Shown: positions 40,560 through 49,927 of the stretch, one piece after another
Layout of the letters: each line of letters starts with the position of its first letter
Numbering within the stretch: the stretch's first letter is position 1
NCBI GenBank assembly: GCA_028689635.1
Contig: JAQVCU010000006.1
Span: forward strand, 1-63,898
Direction: 5' to 3'
DNA from: Oscillospiraceae bacterium
GTDB lineage: Bacteria > Bacillota > Clostridia > Oscillospirales > Ruminococcaceae
DNA length: 63,898 bases
Notes under the pieces: model-generated
Seen by the model: the letters and a program-made list of their open reading frames with translations, nothing else
What the model was told of the DNA's origin: nothing
The model's database searches: none
Translations under genes and position numbers: made by a program

Positions 40560-40588
40560 TTGATTTTGCCGTCGGTTCGTATTATGAT
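40560..40588 (+). promoter_or_regulatory. htpG promoter
   Basis: TTGATT (40560-40565), 17-bp spacer, TATGAT (40583-40588), immediately upstream of the CIRCE element. Confidence 0.75.
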
Positions 40589-40592
40589 AGTT

Positions 40593-40619
40593 TTAGCACT
40601 TTGGCAGATAGAGTGCCAA
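40593..40619. promoter_or_regulatory. CIRCE operator (HrcA-binding site) of htpG
   Basis: TTAGCACTT (40593-40601), 9-bp spacer, GAGTGCCAA (40611-40619). It matches the CIRCE consensus TTAGCACTC-N9-GAGTGCTAA in 16 of 18 arm positions and sits at the expected transcript start, so HrcA would repress htpG at normal temperature. Confidence 0.88.
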
Positions 40620-40642
40620 ATTATAAATAGGAGTGACCGAAT

Positions 40643-42550
40643 ATGGCCAAAAAACAATTTAAGGCAGAGTCCAAAAGGCTGCTCGATATGATGATCCATT
40701 CTATCTACACCCACAGGGAGATCTTCCTGCGGGAGCTGATCTCCAACGCCAGCGACGCCATCGATAAGCTTTATTACCAGACCCTGCAGGACGGGAACAC
40801 CGGCCTTTCCCGGGAGGATTTTTCCATTGAGATCATCCCGGATAAGGAAAAGAGGACCTTGACCGTGCGGGACAACGGCTGCGGCATGACCCGGGAGGAG
40901 CTGGAGAACAACCTTGGCACCATCGCCAAAAGCGGCTCTTTGGCCTTTAAAAAGGAAAACGACGCCAAAGAGGACATCGACATCATCGGCCAGTTCGGCG
41001 TAGGCTTTTATTCCGCTTTTATGGTTAGCGACGACGTGACCGTGGTGAGCCGCCCCTTTGGCGCCAGTGAGGCCTGGAAATGGTATTCCACCGGCTCCGA
41101 GGGCTATACGGTGGAGCCCGCCGGGAAGGATTCCCACGGAACCGAGATCATCATGAAGATCAAGGACAACACGGAGGAGGACAACTACGACGAGTTTTTG
41201 GATCCGTGGCGGCTTCGCGGCATCGTCAAAAAATACTCCGATTATATCCGTTACCCCATCCGCATGGATGTGGAAAAGAGCCGGCCGAAAGCGCAGCCGG
41301 AGGGGGAAGAAGCAAAGGACAAAGAGCCGGAGTACGAGACCTATACCGAGAAAGAGACCCTCAACAGCATGGTGCCGATCTGGCGCAAAAACAAAAGCGA
41401 GCTGACCCACGAGGACTATTGCAATTTCTACCGCGATAAATTCTTCGATTACAACGAACCCCTGCGGGTGATCCACAGCAGCACCGAAGGCGCTTCCACC
41501 TACAACGCCCTGCTGTTCATCCCCGGCAAGGCTCCCTTCGATTATTACAGCCGGGAGTACGAAAAGGGGCTGCAGCTCTATTCCAACGGCGTGCTGATCA
41601 TGGACAAGTGCCCGGATCTGCTGCCGGACTGCTTTAGCTTTGTCCGCGGCCTGGTGGATTCCCAGGATCTGTCCCTGAATATCTCTCGGGAAATGCTGCA
41701 GCACGACCGGCAGCTCAAGATCATCGCCGGGCGGCTGGAAAAGAAGATCAAATCCGAGCTGGAGGCCATGCTGCGGGACGAGCGGGAAAAATATGTCTCC
41801 TTCTTCCAGGCTTTCGGACGGCAGCTCAAGTTTGGCGTCTATGGCGATTACGGCGCCCACGCCGACCTGCTGAAGGATCTGCTGCTGTTCCACTCCTCCG
41901 CCGGGAAGGAGCTGACCACCCTGGCGGAATATGCCGGTAGGATGCCGGAAGGGCAAAAGGCCATCTATTATGCCTGCGGCGACACGGTGGAGCACATCGA
42001 GCAGCTGCCTCAGACCGAGCTGGTTCGGGATAAAGGCTACGAGATCCTCTACCTCACCGAGGATGTGGACGAGTTCGCGTTCCAGGCCATGCGTCAATAT
42101 CAGGAAAAGCCTTTCCAGTCCGTCTCCGCCGGGGATCTGGACCTGGAGAGCGAGGAAGAAAAGAAACAGGCCGAGGAACAGGCCGCGGAGCACAAGGATC
42201 TTTTTGCCTTTATGGCGGAGGCCCTGGGCGGAAAAGTAAAGGAAGTGCGCCTGTCCAGACGGCTGAAGAGCCATCCGGTCTGCCTGACGGCGGACGGCGC
42301 GATCTCTCTGGAAATGGAGAAGGTGTTCGCTTCCATGCCCGCGGAAAACAAGCCCAAAGCGGAGCGGGTGCTGGAGCTTAACCCGGGGCATCCCGTGTTC
42401 CAGACCCTTACGGAGCTTTACCAGAACGACCGGGAAAAGCTGAAAACCTATGCGGATATCCTCTATGGCGAAGCGCTATTGATCGAGGGGATGCCGGTGG
42501 AGGATCCCACGGCTTTTGCCAACGCGGTGTGCGCTTTGATGACCAAATAA
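40643..42550 (+). CDS. htpG: Molecular chaperone HtpG (Hsp90)
   Basis: HtpG is the bacterial Hsp90, an ATP-driven dimeric chaperone. The 635 residues include the GHKL ATPase motifs [40 protein letters not shown] and the middle-domain block [10 protein letters not shown]-type ([17 protein letters not shown]), plus the C-terminal dimerisation domain. The ATG at 40643 follows ATAGGAGTGA. It is monocistronic, with a CIRCE-controlled promoter and a strong terminator. Confidence 0.97.
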   Translation: MAKKQFKAESKRLLDMMIHSIYTHREIFLRELISNASDAIDKLYYQTLQDGNTGLSREDFSIEIIPDKEKRTLTVRDNGCGMTREELENNLGTIAKSGSLAFKKENDAKEDIDIIGQFGVGFYSAFMVSDDVTVVSRPFGASEAWKWYSTGSEGYTVEPAGKDSHGTEIIMKIKDNTEEDNYDEFLDPWRLRGIVKKYSDYIRYPIRMDVEKSRPKAQPEGEEAKDKEPEYETYTEKETLNSMVPIWRKNKSELTHEDYCNFYRDKFFDYNEPLRVIHSSTEGASTYNALLFIPGKAPFDYYSREYEKGLQLYSNGVLIMDKCPDLLPDCFSFVRGLVDSQDLSLNISREMLQHDRQLKIIAGRLEKKIKSELEAMLRDEREKYVSFFQAFGRQLKFGVYGDYGAHADLLKDLLLFHSSAGKELTTLAEYAGRMPEGQKAIYYACGDTVEHIEQLPQTELVRDKGYEILYLTEDVDEFAFQAMRQYQEKPFQSVSAGDLDLESEEEKKQAEEQAAEHKDLFAFMAEALGGKVKEVRLSRRLKSHPVCLTADGAISLEMEKVFASMPAENKPKAERVLELNPGHPVFQTLTELYQNDREKLKTYADILYGEALLIEGMPVEDPTAFANAVCALMTK

Positions 42551-42563
42551 GCAGTGCTCTGCC

Positions 42564-42595
42564 GGGAGGCGGCCCTGGGGGCCGCCTCCCTTTTG
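42564..42595 (+). terminator. terminator after htpG
   Basis: GGGAGGCGGCC (42564-42574) pairs with GGCCGCCTCCC (42580-42590), then TTTT. Confidence 0.92.
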
Positions 42596-42623
42596 ACTAA
42601 TGTGTAAATTTTGGACAAATGGC

Positions 42624-42652
42624 TTTTACTTTTTCGGGCGTCTGTGTATAAT
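42624..42652 (+). promoter_or_regulatory. promoter of the COG2426 gene
   Basis: TTTTAC (42624-42629) and TATAAT (42647-42652), 17-bp spacer. Confidence 0.75.
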
Positions 42653-42723
42653 AATAAAATACGCTTCCCGGCAGAGAGAAAAACCGGGAAAAGACCGGAC
42701 TGCTTTTGGGGGAGGACGCGGCG

Positions 42724-43212
42724 TTGCAGGGAATATTTGATTTTTTTTCGGGCCTGGGGAATGAATTTGCCCTTTTTATCGTGTCGATGATCCCGATCAT
42801 CGAGCTGCGGGGGGCGATCCCCCTGGGCGCTTCTATGGAAATGGACTGGCGGGTGGTTTACGCCGTCTCGGTGCTCGGAAACCTTTTGCCCGTGCCGTTT
42901 ATCATCTTGTTTGGGCGCCGGGTGCTCAACTGGCTGAAAAACACGCGGCTGTTTTCGCGTTTTGCCCATTGGGGCGAAGCCCATCTGATGAAAAAAGCGG
43001 ACAAAGTGATGCGCTACTCCGCCGTGGGGCTGTTCCTGTTTGTCATGGTGCCGGTCCCGGGGACGGGGGCCTGGTCGGGGGCGGCGTTGGCCGTGCTGCT
43101 GGATATGCGCATGCGCTATGCTTTGCCCTCCATTGTAGGCGGGGTTTTGGCGGCGGGCGCTATTATGACCATAGGCTCCTATGGCCTTTTTGGGGCGATG
43201 CAGCTGTTTTGA
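42724..43212 (+). CDS. Small multi-drug export protein family (COG2426) membrane protein
   Basis: The 162-residue protein has about four helices and the COG2426 pattern IVSMIPIIELRGAIPLGASM near the N terminus and VMVPVPGTGAWSGAALAVLLDM in the second half. These two amphipathic, Gly/Pro-containing repeats recall the DedA/VTT-type re-entrant fold. The 'multi-drug export' name is historic and the transport role is unproven. The start is taken as TTG 42724 because GGGGGAGGA at 42708-42716 is then well spaced; TTG 42706 would leave none. It is monocistronic. Confidence 0.8.
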   Translation: MQGIFDFFSGLGNEFALFIVSMIPIIELRGAIPLGASMEMDWRVVYAVSVLGNLLPVPFIILFGRRVLNWLKNTRLFSRFAHWGEAHLMKKADKVMRYSAVGLFLFVMVPVPGTGAWSGAALAVLLDMRMRYALPSIVGGVLAAGAIMTIGSYGLFGAMQLF

Positions 43213-43229
43213 CCACGCCCCTCAAAACA

Positions 43230-43268
43230 AAAAGCTCCGGTATGCCTTTGGCATACCGGAGCTTTTTT
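43230..43268. terminator. bidirectional terminator between converging membrane-protein genes
   Basis: A perfect 17-bp stem (43230-43246 with 43250-43266) with a TTT loop; A-run on one side and T-run on the other serve both directions. Confidence 0.95.
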
Positions 43269-43270
43269 CG

Positions 43271-44353
43271 TTACAGTCCTTTGATGAGAAGAGCCGCCTG
43301 AAGGAGATAGAGCAGAAGCAGCAGCGCGAAGGAAAGGGCCAGATGGAACCGCTTTTCCGCCCGCCGCCAGCCCCGTTTGGCAAGAAAACCGCAGCAGGCC
43401 AAGGAGAACAGAGAGATCCCCGCCAGCCAGAGCCCGGGATGGGAGAAGGGCCCCCAGGCCAAAGCGGAGGAAGGAAAGGCGGCGGAAAACCCCCAAAGCA
43501 GCGCCGCAACGAAAGCCGGTGCCAGGCACAGGGCCCAAAGCCGGGGGCTGGGGGCGACGGCTTCCACCTCCGGGGCCCAGGCAAAGACAAGCAGAAGGGG
43601 AAGCGCCAGGAAAAACAAGGCCAGAAAAGCCTTTAAGCAGGATGGGAAAAGGGATGTCCCAAAAAGGGAAAGGACGGCGGAGAAGAGGACGAACAGCAAC
43701 TGCCGCCGCTGAGGGGGACAGTACCGCCGGAAAAAGGCCAGGGGGACGGCGGCGGGCGGAAGGCCGCACAGCGCCGGCATCAAAAGGATCAGAGGGATCA
43801 GGGCCGGCCGGACGCCTGCGGGGGAAAAGGAAGCGCCCAACTGCAACAAAAGCAGGCTGCCCCACAAAAGGGCGGAGCAGAGCCATCCGGCCCGGCGGGC
43901 GGGCTCCCACAGGCTGCGCGGGGCGCAAATGGCCAGATAAGCGGCAAAGGGGAAAAGCCCGGCCGGGGAGAGCAGGGAAAGCAGCGCAAAGGCCGCGGCG
44001 GTGGCGGCGGTAAGCTTTCTTCGGAAGGAGCGGTCCTCCATCTGCCGAAAAGCCAGGGGAAAGCAGACGGCGGCCAGGGGGAAAAACAGAGCATCCCGCA
44101 AGGAGGGGGCCAGGGCCAGGGGCAGCAGCGCACCCAAGGCAGAGATGGCCACACAGCTTCTTCGGGTGGGAAGCAGGCGGCAGGCGGCGCCATAGAGGGG
44201 GAAGACCGACAGAGAAACGGCTGCCCGGCCCAGGGCCAGCGCCGGCGCCCCGGCAAAAAGAAGGAGCAGCCCCAGGACGCAGCCGCTCAGCCAGACCAGC
44301 GTCAGGATCCGGTAGGTCTCCCGGCGGTGGGGGGTTGAAAAATAAGAAAACAT
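43271..44353 (-). CDS. Hypothetical polytopic membrane protein
   Basis: This 360-residue, extremely hydrophobic Leu/Ala-rich protein has about ten or more membrane segments separated by short Arg/Pro loops. I see no catalytic or transport motif. The start at 44353 is chosen by MFSYFSTPHRRETYRI after GAGGTG on the minus strand; the frame is open further but would start upstream of that site. It has its own promoter and is divergent from rimP. Its GC content and extreme Leu/Ala bias resemble O-antigen polymerase or EpsG-like unknowns, but I cannot support a name. Confidence 0.7.
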   Translation of the reverse strand: MFSYFSTPHRRETYRILTLVWLSGCVLGLLLLFAGAPALALGRAAVSLSVFPLYGAACRLLPTRRSCVAISALGALLPLALAPSLRDALFFPLAAVCFPLAFRQMEDRSFRRKLTAATAAAFALLSLLSPAGLFPFAAYLAICAPRSLWEPARRAGWLCSALLWGSLLLLQLGASFSPAGVRPALIPLILLMPALCGLPPAAVPLAFFRRYCPPQRRQLLFVLFSAVLSLFGTSLFPSCLKAFLALFFLALPLLLVFAWAPEVEAVAPSPRLWALCLAPAFVAALLWGFSAAFPSSALAWGPFSHPGLWLAGISLFSLACCGFLAKRGWRRAEKRFHLALSFALLLLLYLLQAALLIKGL

Positions 44354-44402
44354 AAGGCACCTCGTTTGGGACAGGATAAGGGGCAAAAGGCAATTTAAAA
44401 GC

Positions 44403-44431
44403 AGTATAGCATGCCGGACGCCCGGGGGCAA
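44403..44431 (-). promoter_or_regulatory. promoter of the minus-strand membrane protein
   Basis: On the minus strand TTGCCC (44431-44426), 17-bp spacer, TGC-extended TATACT (44408-44403). Confidence 0.78.
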
Positions 44432-44550
44432 GCGGCGAAAGGGGCAAAGCCATCCGAATAACCGGCCAACTGGTTGCCCGGTTGCCAGACGGGGGGGAAG
44501 CGCCCGCTGCAGAAATAACTGGACGCCGCCGCCGAAAAAAGAAAAAAGCC

Positions 44551-44579
44551 TTGCATTCCCACCCGAAATGTGCTATTCT
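44551..44579 (+). promoter_or_regulatory. promoter of the rimP-nusA-infB operon
   Basis: TTGCAT (44551-44556), 17-bp spacer, TGC-extended TATTCT (44574-44579). Confidence 0.8.
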
Positions 44580-44655
44580 AAACCATAGTATAAGAACGAT
44601 GATGGAAGAGTGGGAAGTTGAAGCCCGCTCTTTCCGTTTGTATAGGAGTGATTTC

Positions 44656-45144
44656 GTGGCAAAAAAGAACACTGTGACCGTCGTAACTGAATTAGTCGCT
44701 CCCGTGGCAGAGGAGCTGGGTTTGATACTGTGGGACGTCCGTTTTGAGAAAGAGGGCGCTTCATGGTATCTTCGTATTTTTATCGATAAACCCGAAGGGG
44801 TCGACATCAACGACTGCGAGGCGATGAGCCGTCGGGTAAGCCCCATGCTGGACGAGGCGGATCCCATCCCCCAAAGCTACTGCTTAGAGGTGTCTTCCCC
44901 CGGCATCGAGCGGGATCTGCGCCAGGACTGGCATTTTGAGCAGTATCTCGGCTGGCCGGTCAATGTCCGCCTGATCCGCCCGGTGGAGGGCGTGAGGGAC
45001 TTTATCGGGGAGCTTTCGGCCCATGAGGACGGAAAGATCACGGTGCTGCTGGACGAAGAGAGCGAAATGGTTTTTAATCTGGACGAGGCCGCTTATGTGC
45101 GGCTGCATGAAGAGGAAGATTTTGATATGGGAGGACTCGACTGA
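44656..45144 (+). CDS. rimP: Ribosome maturation factor RimP
   Basis: RimP assists 30S assembly near S12/S19. The 162-residue product has the alpha/beta N-terminal domain (TELVAPVAEELGLILWDVRFEKEG, LRIFIDKPEGVDINDCEAMSR, LEVSSPGIERDL) and the C-terminal SH3-like domain. The start is GTG 44656 with AGGAGTG at 44644-44650. Its stop overlaps the nusA start by one base (TGATG), so translation is coupled. Confidence 0.95.
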   Translation: MAKKNTVTVVTELVAPVAEELGLILWDVRFEKEGASWYLRIFIDKPEGVDINDCEAMSRRVSPMLDEADPIPQSYCLEVSSPGIERDLRQDWHFEQYLGWPVNVRLIRPVEGVRDFIGELSAHEDGKITVLLDEESEMVFNLDEAAYVRLHEEEDFDMGGLD

Positions 45145-46199
45145 TGAACAACGAATTTTTTGAGGCGCTGGAGCTGCTGGAAAAAGAAAAAGGCATCCCG
45201 GCTGAATATCTTTTGGAGAAGATCAACGCCGCCATCGCCATCGCCGTCAAACGGGATTTTGGGGGCAGCGACAACGCCCTGGTAGAGATCGACCCCGTGA
45301 GCCATAAATTCAACGTGGCGGTGCAGAAGGAAGTTGTGGAAGAGGTAGAGGACCCCAACACCCAGATCCTGCTGGAGGAGGCCTATAAATACGATAAAAA
45401 AGCCGAGATCGGCTCGATGGTGGCCATCCAGCTGGAGACCAAGCAGTTTGGACGTATTGCCGCGCAGGCAGCCAAACATGTGATCCGGCAGGGCATCCGC
45501 GAGGCGGAGCGCGGCCAGGTGCTGCAGGAGTTCCAGAGCCGTGAGCACGAGATCATCACCGCCATCGTTTCCCGCATCGACGAGCGGCGGGGCGTCGCGG
45601 TGCTGGAGATCGGCCGCAACGAGGCCGTGCTGCCCAAATCTGAGCAGGTGCCCACCGAGGAGCTTCGCGAGGGCGAGCGCATCAAGGTATATGTGGTGGA
45701 GGTCACCAGTTCTGAAAAAGGCCCGCGGGTGATGATCTCCCGCACCCATCCCGGCCTGGTAAAACGGCTGTTTGAGATGGAAGTGCCCGAAATTTACGAC
45801 GGAACGGTGGAGATCAAAGCCATCTCCCGCGAGGCCGGTTCCCGCACCAAGCTCGCTGTTTGGAGCCGGGACGACAACGTGGACGCCGTGGGCGCCTGCA
45901 TCGGCCCCAAGGGCGCCAGAGTCGCCAAGATCGTGGATGAGCTGGACGGCGAGAAGATCGACGTGATTCGCTATTCCGAGGATCCGGCTGAATTTGTCAG
46001 CGCGGCCCTCTCCCCGGCCAGCGTGGTCTCTGTGGATGTGGATCCGGACGGCGCCAGAGCCTGTGTGGTCCGCGTGCCGGACAGCCAGCTTTCCCTGGCC
46101 ATTGGCAACAAGGGCCAGAACGCCCGTCTGGCCGCCAAACTCACCGGCTGGAAGATCGATATCAAGCCGGAGAGCGGTTTTTACGGCGAAGAGGAATAA
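45144..46199 (+). CDS. nusA: Transcription termination/antitermination factor NusA
   Basis: NusA binds RNA polymerase and nascent RNA to control pausing, termination and rRNA antitermination. The 351 residues contain the N-terminal polymerase-binding domain ([21 protein letters not shown]), an S1 domain and two KH domains ([19 protein letters not shown] and [19 protein letters not shown]). Like other Firmicute NusA it lacks the acidic C-terminal repeats of E. coli. It is followed after 41 bp by rnpM. Confidence 0.97.
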   Translation: MNNEFFEALELLEKEKGIPAEYLLEKINAAIAIAVKRDFGGSDNALVEIDPVSHKFNVAVQKEVVEEVEDPNTQILLEEAYKYDKKAEIGSMVAIQLETKQFGRIAAQAAKHVIRQGIREAERGQVLQEFQSREHEIITAIVSRIDERRGVAVLEIGRNEAVLPKSEQVPTEELREGERIKVYVVEVTSSEKGPRVMISRTHPGLVKRLFEMEVPEIYDGTVEIKAISREAGSRTKLAVWSRDDNVDAVGACIGPKGARVAKIVDELDGEKIDVIRYSEDPAEFVSAALSPASVVSVDVDPDGARACVVRVPDSQLSLAIGNKGQNARLAAKLTGWKIDIKPESGFYGEEE

Positions 46200-46240
46200 A
46201 ACGGGCCTGTTGTGTGAAGAAAACCGAGCGGAGGGATAGA

Positions 46241-46510
46241 ATGCAGGAAAAACGTGTTCCCATGAGAATGTGCACCGGCTGCGGCGAAATGAAGCCGAAG
46301 CGGGAGCTGGTTCGGGTGGTGAAAAGCGCCGAGGGAGAGATCTCTTTGGATCTGACCGGCAAAAAATCTGGCCGGGGAGCTTATGTGTGCCGCAGCCTGG
46401 AATGTTTAAAAAAGGCGCGGAAGGCACGGCGTTTTGAAAAAGCGTTTTCCTGTCAGATACCCGCCGAGATATATGATCGGATGGAGGAGGAATTGACCCA
46501 AAATGAATAA
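46241..46510 (+). CDS. rnpM: YlxR family RNA-binding protein RnpM
   Basis: The 89-residue DUF448 protein has the signature MRMCTGCGEMKPKRELVRVVK and GRGAYVCRSLECLKKARK. Recent work in B. subtilis ties YlxR (RnpM) to binding and modulation of RNase P RNA. The ATG at 46241 follows GGAGGGATAG. It overlaps ylxQ by 8 nt. Confidence 0.93.
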   Translation: MQEKRVPMRMCTGCGEMKPKRELVRVVKSAEGEISLDLTGKKSGRGAYVCRSLECLKKARKARRFEKAFSCQIPAEIYDRMEEELTQNE

Positions 46511-46826
46511 GCTTCTCTCTCTGCTGTCCCTGACAAAGAGAGCGGGGAAGCTGGGCTTGGGTTTTGATCCGGTAAAGGAATCCGTCCAGAAACGCGAAGC
46601 GGTGCTTGTCCTGTTAGCCGCCGACCTTTCCCCGAAAACGAAAAAAGAAGTTCGATGGTTCTGTGAGGCGTCCGGTTGTCCGGCCCGGGAGATCCCGGTG
46701 AAGATGGACGAAATTTGGTATGCCGTGGGCAAGCGCTCCGGCGTGTTGGCCGTCACAGACGAAGGACTGGCAGGCAGCGTAGCCAGGCAGTTGGCGGAAC
46801 AGAACAAGGAGGAAACGATACTATGA
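46503..46826 (+). CDS. ylxQ: L7Ae-family ribosomal/K-turn-binding protein YlxQ
   Basis: The 107-residue product has the L7Ae/L30e/S12e fold ([39 protein letters not shown]...), a kink-turn RNA-binding family encoded between rnpM and infB in Firmicutes. The exact RNA target is not settled. It overlaps rnpM by 8 nt and infB by 4 nt (ATGA). Confidence 0.9.
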   Translation: MNKLLSLLSLTKRAGKLGLGFDPVKESVQKREAVLVLLAADLSPKTKKEVRWFCEASGCPAREIPVKMDEIWYAVGKRSGVLAVTDEGLAGSVARQLAEQNKEETIL

Positions 46827-49441
46827 TGATCAAATATAGAGTCCATGAAGTGGCCAAGGACCTAAATGTGCCCAGCAAGGACGTTATTACGCTTTTGGGG
46901 GAGCATTTCGACACCCCCAAAAAGCACATGACAGCCTTGACGGAAGATGAGCTTAATGTAGTGTTTGAGCACTACACCAAAAAAGAAGCGGTGGAGAGCT
47001 TTGACGCTTATTTCGCTTCCGGAGAGCAAAAGAAAGAAGCCCCGGCGCAGATCCCGGAGCAGGCTCCGGTAGAGGCCCCGGCCCCGGAGGAAGCTCCCGC
47101 GGCCAGCGCGCCCGAAAAAACCCCTGCGGCCCCCGCCCCCGCTCCTGTCCAGGGCGGGCAGAACCATCCCGTCCAGGGCGGACAGAACCGCCCCGTCCAG
47201 GGCGGGCAGAACCGTCCCGTCCAGGGCGGGCAGAACCGTCCCGTCCAGGGCGGGCAGAACCGCCCCGTCCAGGGCGGACAGAACCGTCCCGTCCAGGGCG
47301 GGCAGAACCGTCCTATGCAGGGCGGGCAGAACCGTCCCGCTCAGGGCGGGCAGAACCGTCCCATGCAGGGCGGACAGAACCGTCCCGTCCAGGGTGGACA
47401 GAGCCGCCCCGTACAGCAGCCCGCCGCCCAGAACGGCCCTGTTTCCAACAAACCGGAGCTTCGCGGTTCCCGCCATGTAGACATGCGCGCGGCCAATGTG
47501 GAGCTGGATAAATACAACGAGCGCTATGAGAATATCGCCCCCACCAACATGGTGGTGGCGAAGGACAACGGCGTCAAAAAGCAAAAGCTTACCCAGCGCT
47601 CCGCCCAGAAGGGCAGGCCCCAGTTCTCCCGCAAGGACAAAGAGGCGCAGAAGATGCGCAAGCTGGAGATGGAGCGTCAGCGCCGTCAGAAACTGGAGAT
47701 CACCATCCCCGATGAGATCACCGTGGGCGAGCTGGCCCTGCGCCTGAAAGTGCAGGCGGCGGAGATCATCAAAAAGCTGATGCTCAACGGCGTAATGGCC
47801 GCCCAGAACGACGTGATCGATTATGATACCGCCGCCCTGGTCGCCATGGATATCGGCGCCAAGGTGGAGCGCGAAGTGGTGGTCACCATCGAGGACCGCC
47901 TCATCGACGACCACGAGGACGAGAACGGCGAGCTGCAGGAGAGAAGCCCGGTGGTGGTGGTCATGGGCCACGTCGACCACGGCAAGACCTCTCTGTTGGA
48001 CGCCATCCGCCACACCAACGTCACCGCTGCGGAAGCCGGCGGCATTACGCAGCACATCGGCGCTTACCGCGTTATGGTAAACGGCAAGCCCATTACCTTC
48101 CTGGATACCCCCGGACACGCGGCGTTTACCTCTATGCGTGCGCGCGGTGCCCAGGTGACCGATATCGCCATTCTGGTGGTTGCCGCCGACGACGGCATCA
48201 TGCCCCAGACGGTGGAGGCCATCAACCACGCCAAAGCGGCGGGCGTCTCCATCATCGTGGCCATCAACAAAATGGATAAACCCGACGCCAACGCCGACAA
48301 GGTGAAGCAGGAGCTCACCGAGTATGAGCTGGTGCCTGAGGAGTGGGGCGGCGACGTGATCTGCGTGCCCGTTTCCGCGAAAACGAACGAAAACATCGAC
48401 ACCCTGCTGGAAATGGTCCAGCTGGTGGCGGATATGAAAGAGCTTAAGGCAAACCCGGACCGTCAGGCCAAGGGCGTTGTCATCGAGGCGAAACTGGATC
48501 GCGGCCGCGGCCCTGTGGCTACCGTCCTGGTCCAGAACGGTACCCTGCGCACCGGCGACGTCATCATCGCAGGCACCGCCGTAGGGCGCGTGCGCGTTAT
48601 GACCAACGACCGCGGCGAGCAGGTGGAGGAGGCTGGCCCCTCTGTGCCGGTGGAGATCACCGGTCTGGCGGAGGTGCCGGATGCCGGCGATATCCTCAAT
48701 GCCGTTGAGGATGAGAAGCTCGCCCGCGAGCTGGTGGAGCAGCGCCGCCATGAGATGAAGGAAGAACAATTCAGCGCCTATCAGAAGGTAACGCTGGATA
48801 ACCTCTTCTCCCAGATCGCCGAGGGCGAGATGAAAGAGCTGCCCATCATCGTCAAAGCGGACGTCATGGGCTCCGTGGAGGCTGTGAAGCAGTCTCTGGA
48901 GAAGATCAGCAACGACGAGGTGCGGGTCAAAGTTATCCACGGCGCCGTGGGCGCGGTAAGCGAATCCGACGTCATGCTGGCTTCCGCTTCCGGGGCGATC
49001 ATCGTCGGCTTCAATGTCCGGCCCGAGCCGCTGGCCAAGGAGGCCGCAGACAGGGACGGCGTGGAGATCCGCCTTTACAGGATCATTTACGACGCCATCG
49101 AAGACGTGACCACCGCCATGAAGGGGATGCTGTCGCCCAAGTTCCGGGATGTGGATCTGGGCCGTGCGGAAGTTCGGGCCGTGTATAAGATCACCGGCGT
49201 GGGCACCGTGGCAGGCGGCTATGTGCTGGAGGGCAAGATCGCCCGCAGCGCCAATATCCGCGTTGTCCGCGACGGCATCATTGTGGCGGATGACAAACTT
49301 TCCAGCCTCAAGCGCTTTAAAGACGACGTCAAGGAAGTGGCGCAGGGTTACGAATGCGGCATGAGCCTTGAAAAATTTTCCGATATCAAGGAAGGCGACG
49401 TTTTCGAAGCGTATATCGTGGAAGAATATCACGAAGACTAA
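46823..49441 (+). CDS. infB: Translation initiation factor IF-2 with 11-copy repeat linker
   Basis: IF-2 is the GTPase that places initiator tRNA on the ribosome. The 872-residue product has a small IF2_N helix domain ([21 protein letters not shown]), a long Pro/Ala/Gln/Gly disordered linker, a second IF2_N, and the GTPase with G1 GHVDHGKT (382-389), [12 protein letters not shown] and SAKTNENID. Beta-barrel domains II-IV follow, ending [18 protein letters not shown]. The linker contains eleven 8-residue repeats of VQGGQNRP type. AAGGAGG precedes the ATG at 46823, which overlaps ylxQ. Confidence 0.97.
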   Translation: MMIKYRVHEVAKDLNVPSKDVITLLGEHFDTPKKHMTALTEDELNVVFEHYTKKEAVESFDAYFASGEQKKEAPAQIPEQAPVEAPAPEEAPAASAPEKTPAAPAPAPVQGGQNHPVQGGQNRPVQGGQNRPVQGGQNRPVQGGQNRPVQGGQNRPVQGGQNRPMQGGQNRPAQGGQNRPMQGGQNRPVQGGQSRPVQQPAAQNGPVSNKPELRGSRHVDMRAANVELDKYNERYENIAPTNMVVAKDNGVKKQKLTQRSAQKGRPQFSRKDKEAQKMRKLEMERQRRQKLEITIPDEITVGELALRLKVQAAEIIKKLMLNGVMAAQNDVIDYDTAALVAMDIGAKVEREVVVTIEDRLIDDHEDENGELQERSPVVVVMGHVDHGKTSLLDAIRHTNVTAAEAGGITQHIGAYRVMVNGKPITFLDTPGHAAFTSMRARGAQVTDIAILVVAADDGIMPQTVEAINHAKAAGVSIIVAINKMDKPDANADKVKQELTEYELVPEEWGGDVICVPVSAKTNENIDTLLEMVQLVADMKELKANPDRQAKGVVIEAKLDRGRGPVATVLVQNGTLRTGDVIIAGTAVGRVRVMTNDRGEQVEEAGPSVPVEITGLAEVPDAGDILNAVEDEKLARELVEQRRHEMKEEQFSAYQKVTLDNLFSQIAEGEMKELPIIVKADVMGSVEAVKQSLEKISNDEVRVKVIHGAVGAVSESDVMLASASGAIIVGFNVRPEPLAKEAADRDGVEIRLYRIIYDAIEDVTTAMKGMLSPKFRDVDLGRAEVRAVYKITGVGTVAGGYVLEGKIARSANIRVVRDGIIVADDKLSSLKRFKDDVKEVAQGYECGMSLEKFSDIKEGDVFEAYIVEEYHED
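47147..47410 (+). repeat. infB: eleven tandem 24-bp repeats in infB
   Basis: Unit GTCCAGGGCGGGCAGAACCG + TCCC in frame, encoding [10 protein letters not shown]. Copies run from 47147 to 47410 with only a few substitutions, mostly silent or in the first codon. Near-identity suggests recent expansion. Confidence 0.95.
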
Positions 49442-49443
49442 TT

Positions 49444-49538
49444 CCGGCGGGCAGGACGGCACCGTCCGTCGAAACGCCGGCAAAAAGCGGAAGGGCCGGC
49501 GGCCGTTCCGCTTTTTTATGAGCCAGGGCCTCTGGCTC
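49444..49538 (+). terminator. hairpin cluster between infB and rbfA
   Basis: Three hairpins stack in about 95 nt. The first is CCGGCG (49444-49449) with CGCCGG (49475-49480), enclosing GGACGG-CA-CCGTCC. The second is AAAAAGCGGAA (49482-49492) with TTCCGCTTTTT (49506-49516), a terminator-like structure. The third is GAGCCAG/CTGGCTC (49520-49538), just before the rbfA ribosome-binding site. It probably attenuates read-through or is an RNase processing site. Confidence 0.7.
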
Positions 49539-49557
49539 GCAGCAAAGGAGGAGCCTT

Positions 49558-49896
49558 ATGGCAAATTTTAGAATGGACCGCACCAGCGAGGACGTCAAGC
49601 GGGAGCTGACCGACATCATGCGCTCCCTGAAGGATCCCCGCATCACAGGCCTTTTGTCCATCATCAAGGTGGATCTGGCCAAAGATCTCTCGCTCTGCCG
49701 GGTCTATATCAGCTCCCTGGACGGTTTTGACAAGGCCAAGGAGGCGGTAAAAGGCCTCAACAGCGCCGCCGGGTATGTGCGGCGGGAGCTGGGCCTGCGC
49801 CTTCCGCTGCGCCGCTCCCCGGAGATCAAATTCATCGCCGACGATTCCATCGAGCACAGCGCCGCGATCAACGAGCTGCTGCATAAGCTGAAATAA
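49558..49896 (+). CDS. rbfA: Ribosome-binding factor A
   Basis: RbfA is a KH-like cold-adaptation factor binding the 5' domain of 16S rRNA during 30S maturation. The 112-residue product shows RTSEDVKRELTDIMRSLKDPRITGLLSIIKVDLAKDLS and the RRELGLRLPLRRSPEIKFIADDS block. AAAGGAGG precedes the ATG at 49558. Confidence 0.95.
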   Translation: MANFRMDRTSEDVKRELTDIMRSLKDPRITGLLSIIKVDLAKDLSLCRVYISSLDGFDKAKEAVKGLNSAAGYVRRELGLRLPLRRSPEIKFIADDSIEHSAAINELLHKLK

Positions 49897-49927
49897 ACCG
49901 GGATCCGGCGGACAGGAGAGACGACCT

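Larger units (their letters stand above)
44354..44655. other. divergent intergenic region between the membrane protein gene and rimP
   Basis: It contains two diverging promoters (entries below) and, between them, the near-palindrome ACCGG-C-CAAC-TG-GTTG-C-CCGGT (44461-44482). The rest is GC-rich DNA in which I see no gene. Confidence 0.6.

Noticed and set aside
44482-44655. Longer N terminus for RimP
   Set aside because: It would start upstream of the mapped promoter boxes; GTG 44656 has a proper ribosome-binding site and family N terminus.
47147-47410. Regular repeats that could look like a CRISPR array
   Set aside because: There are no spacers; 24-bp units are contiguous, in frame and encode the IF-2 linker.
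46862-49483. Very long minus-strand open frame opposite infB
   Set aside because: Shadow of infB in a GC-rich genome; the product is His/Leu-rich and without family motifs.
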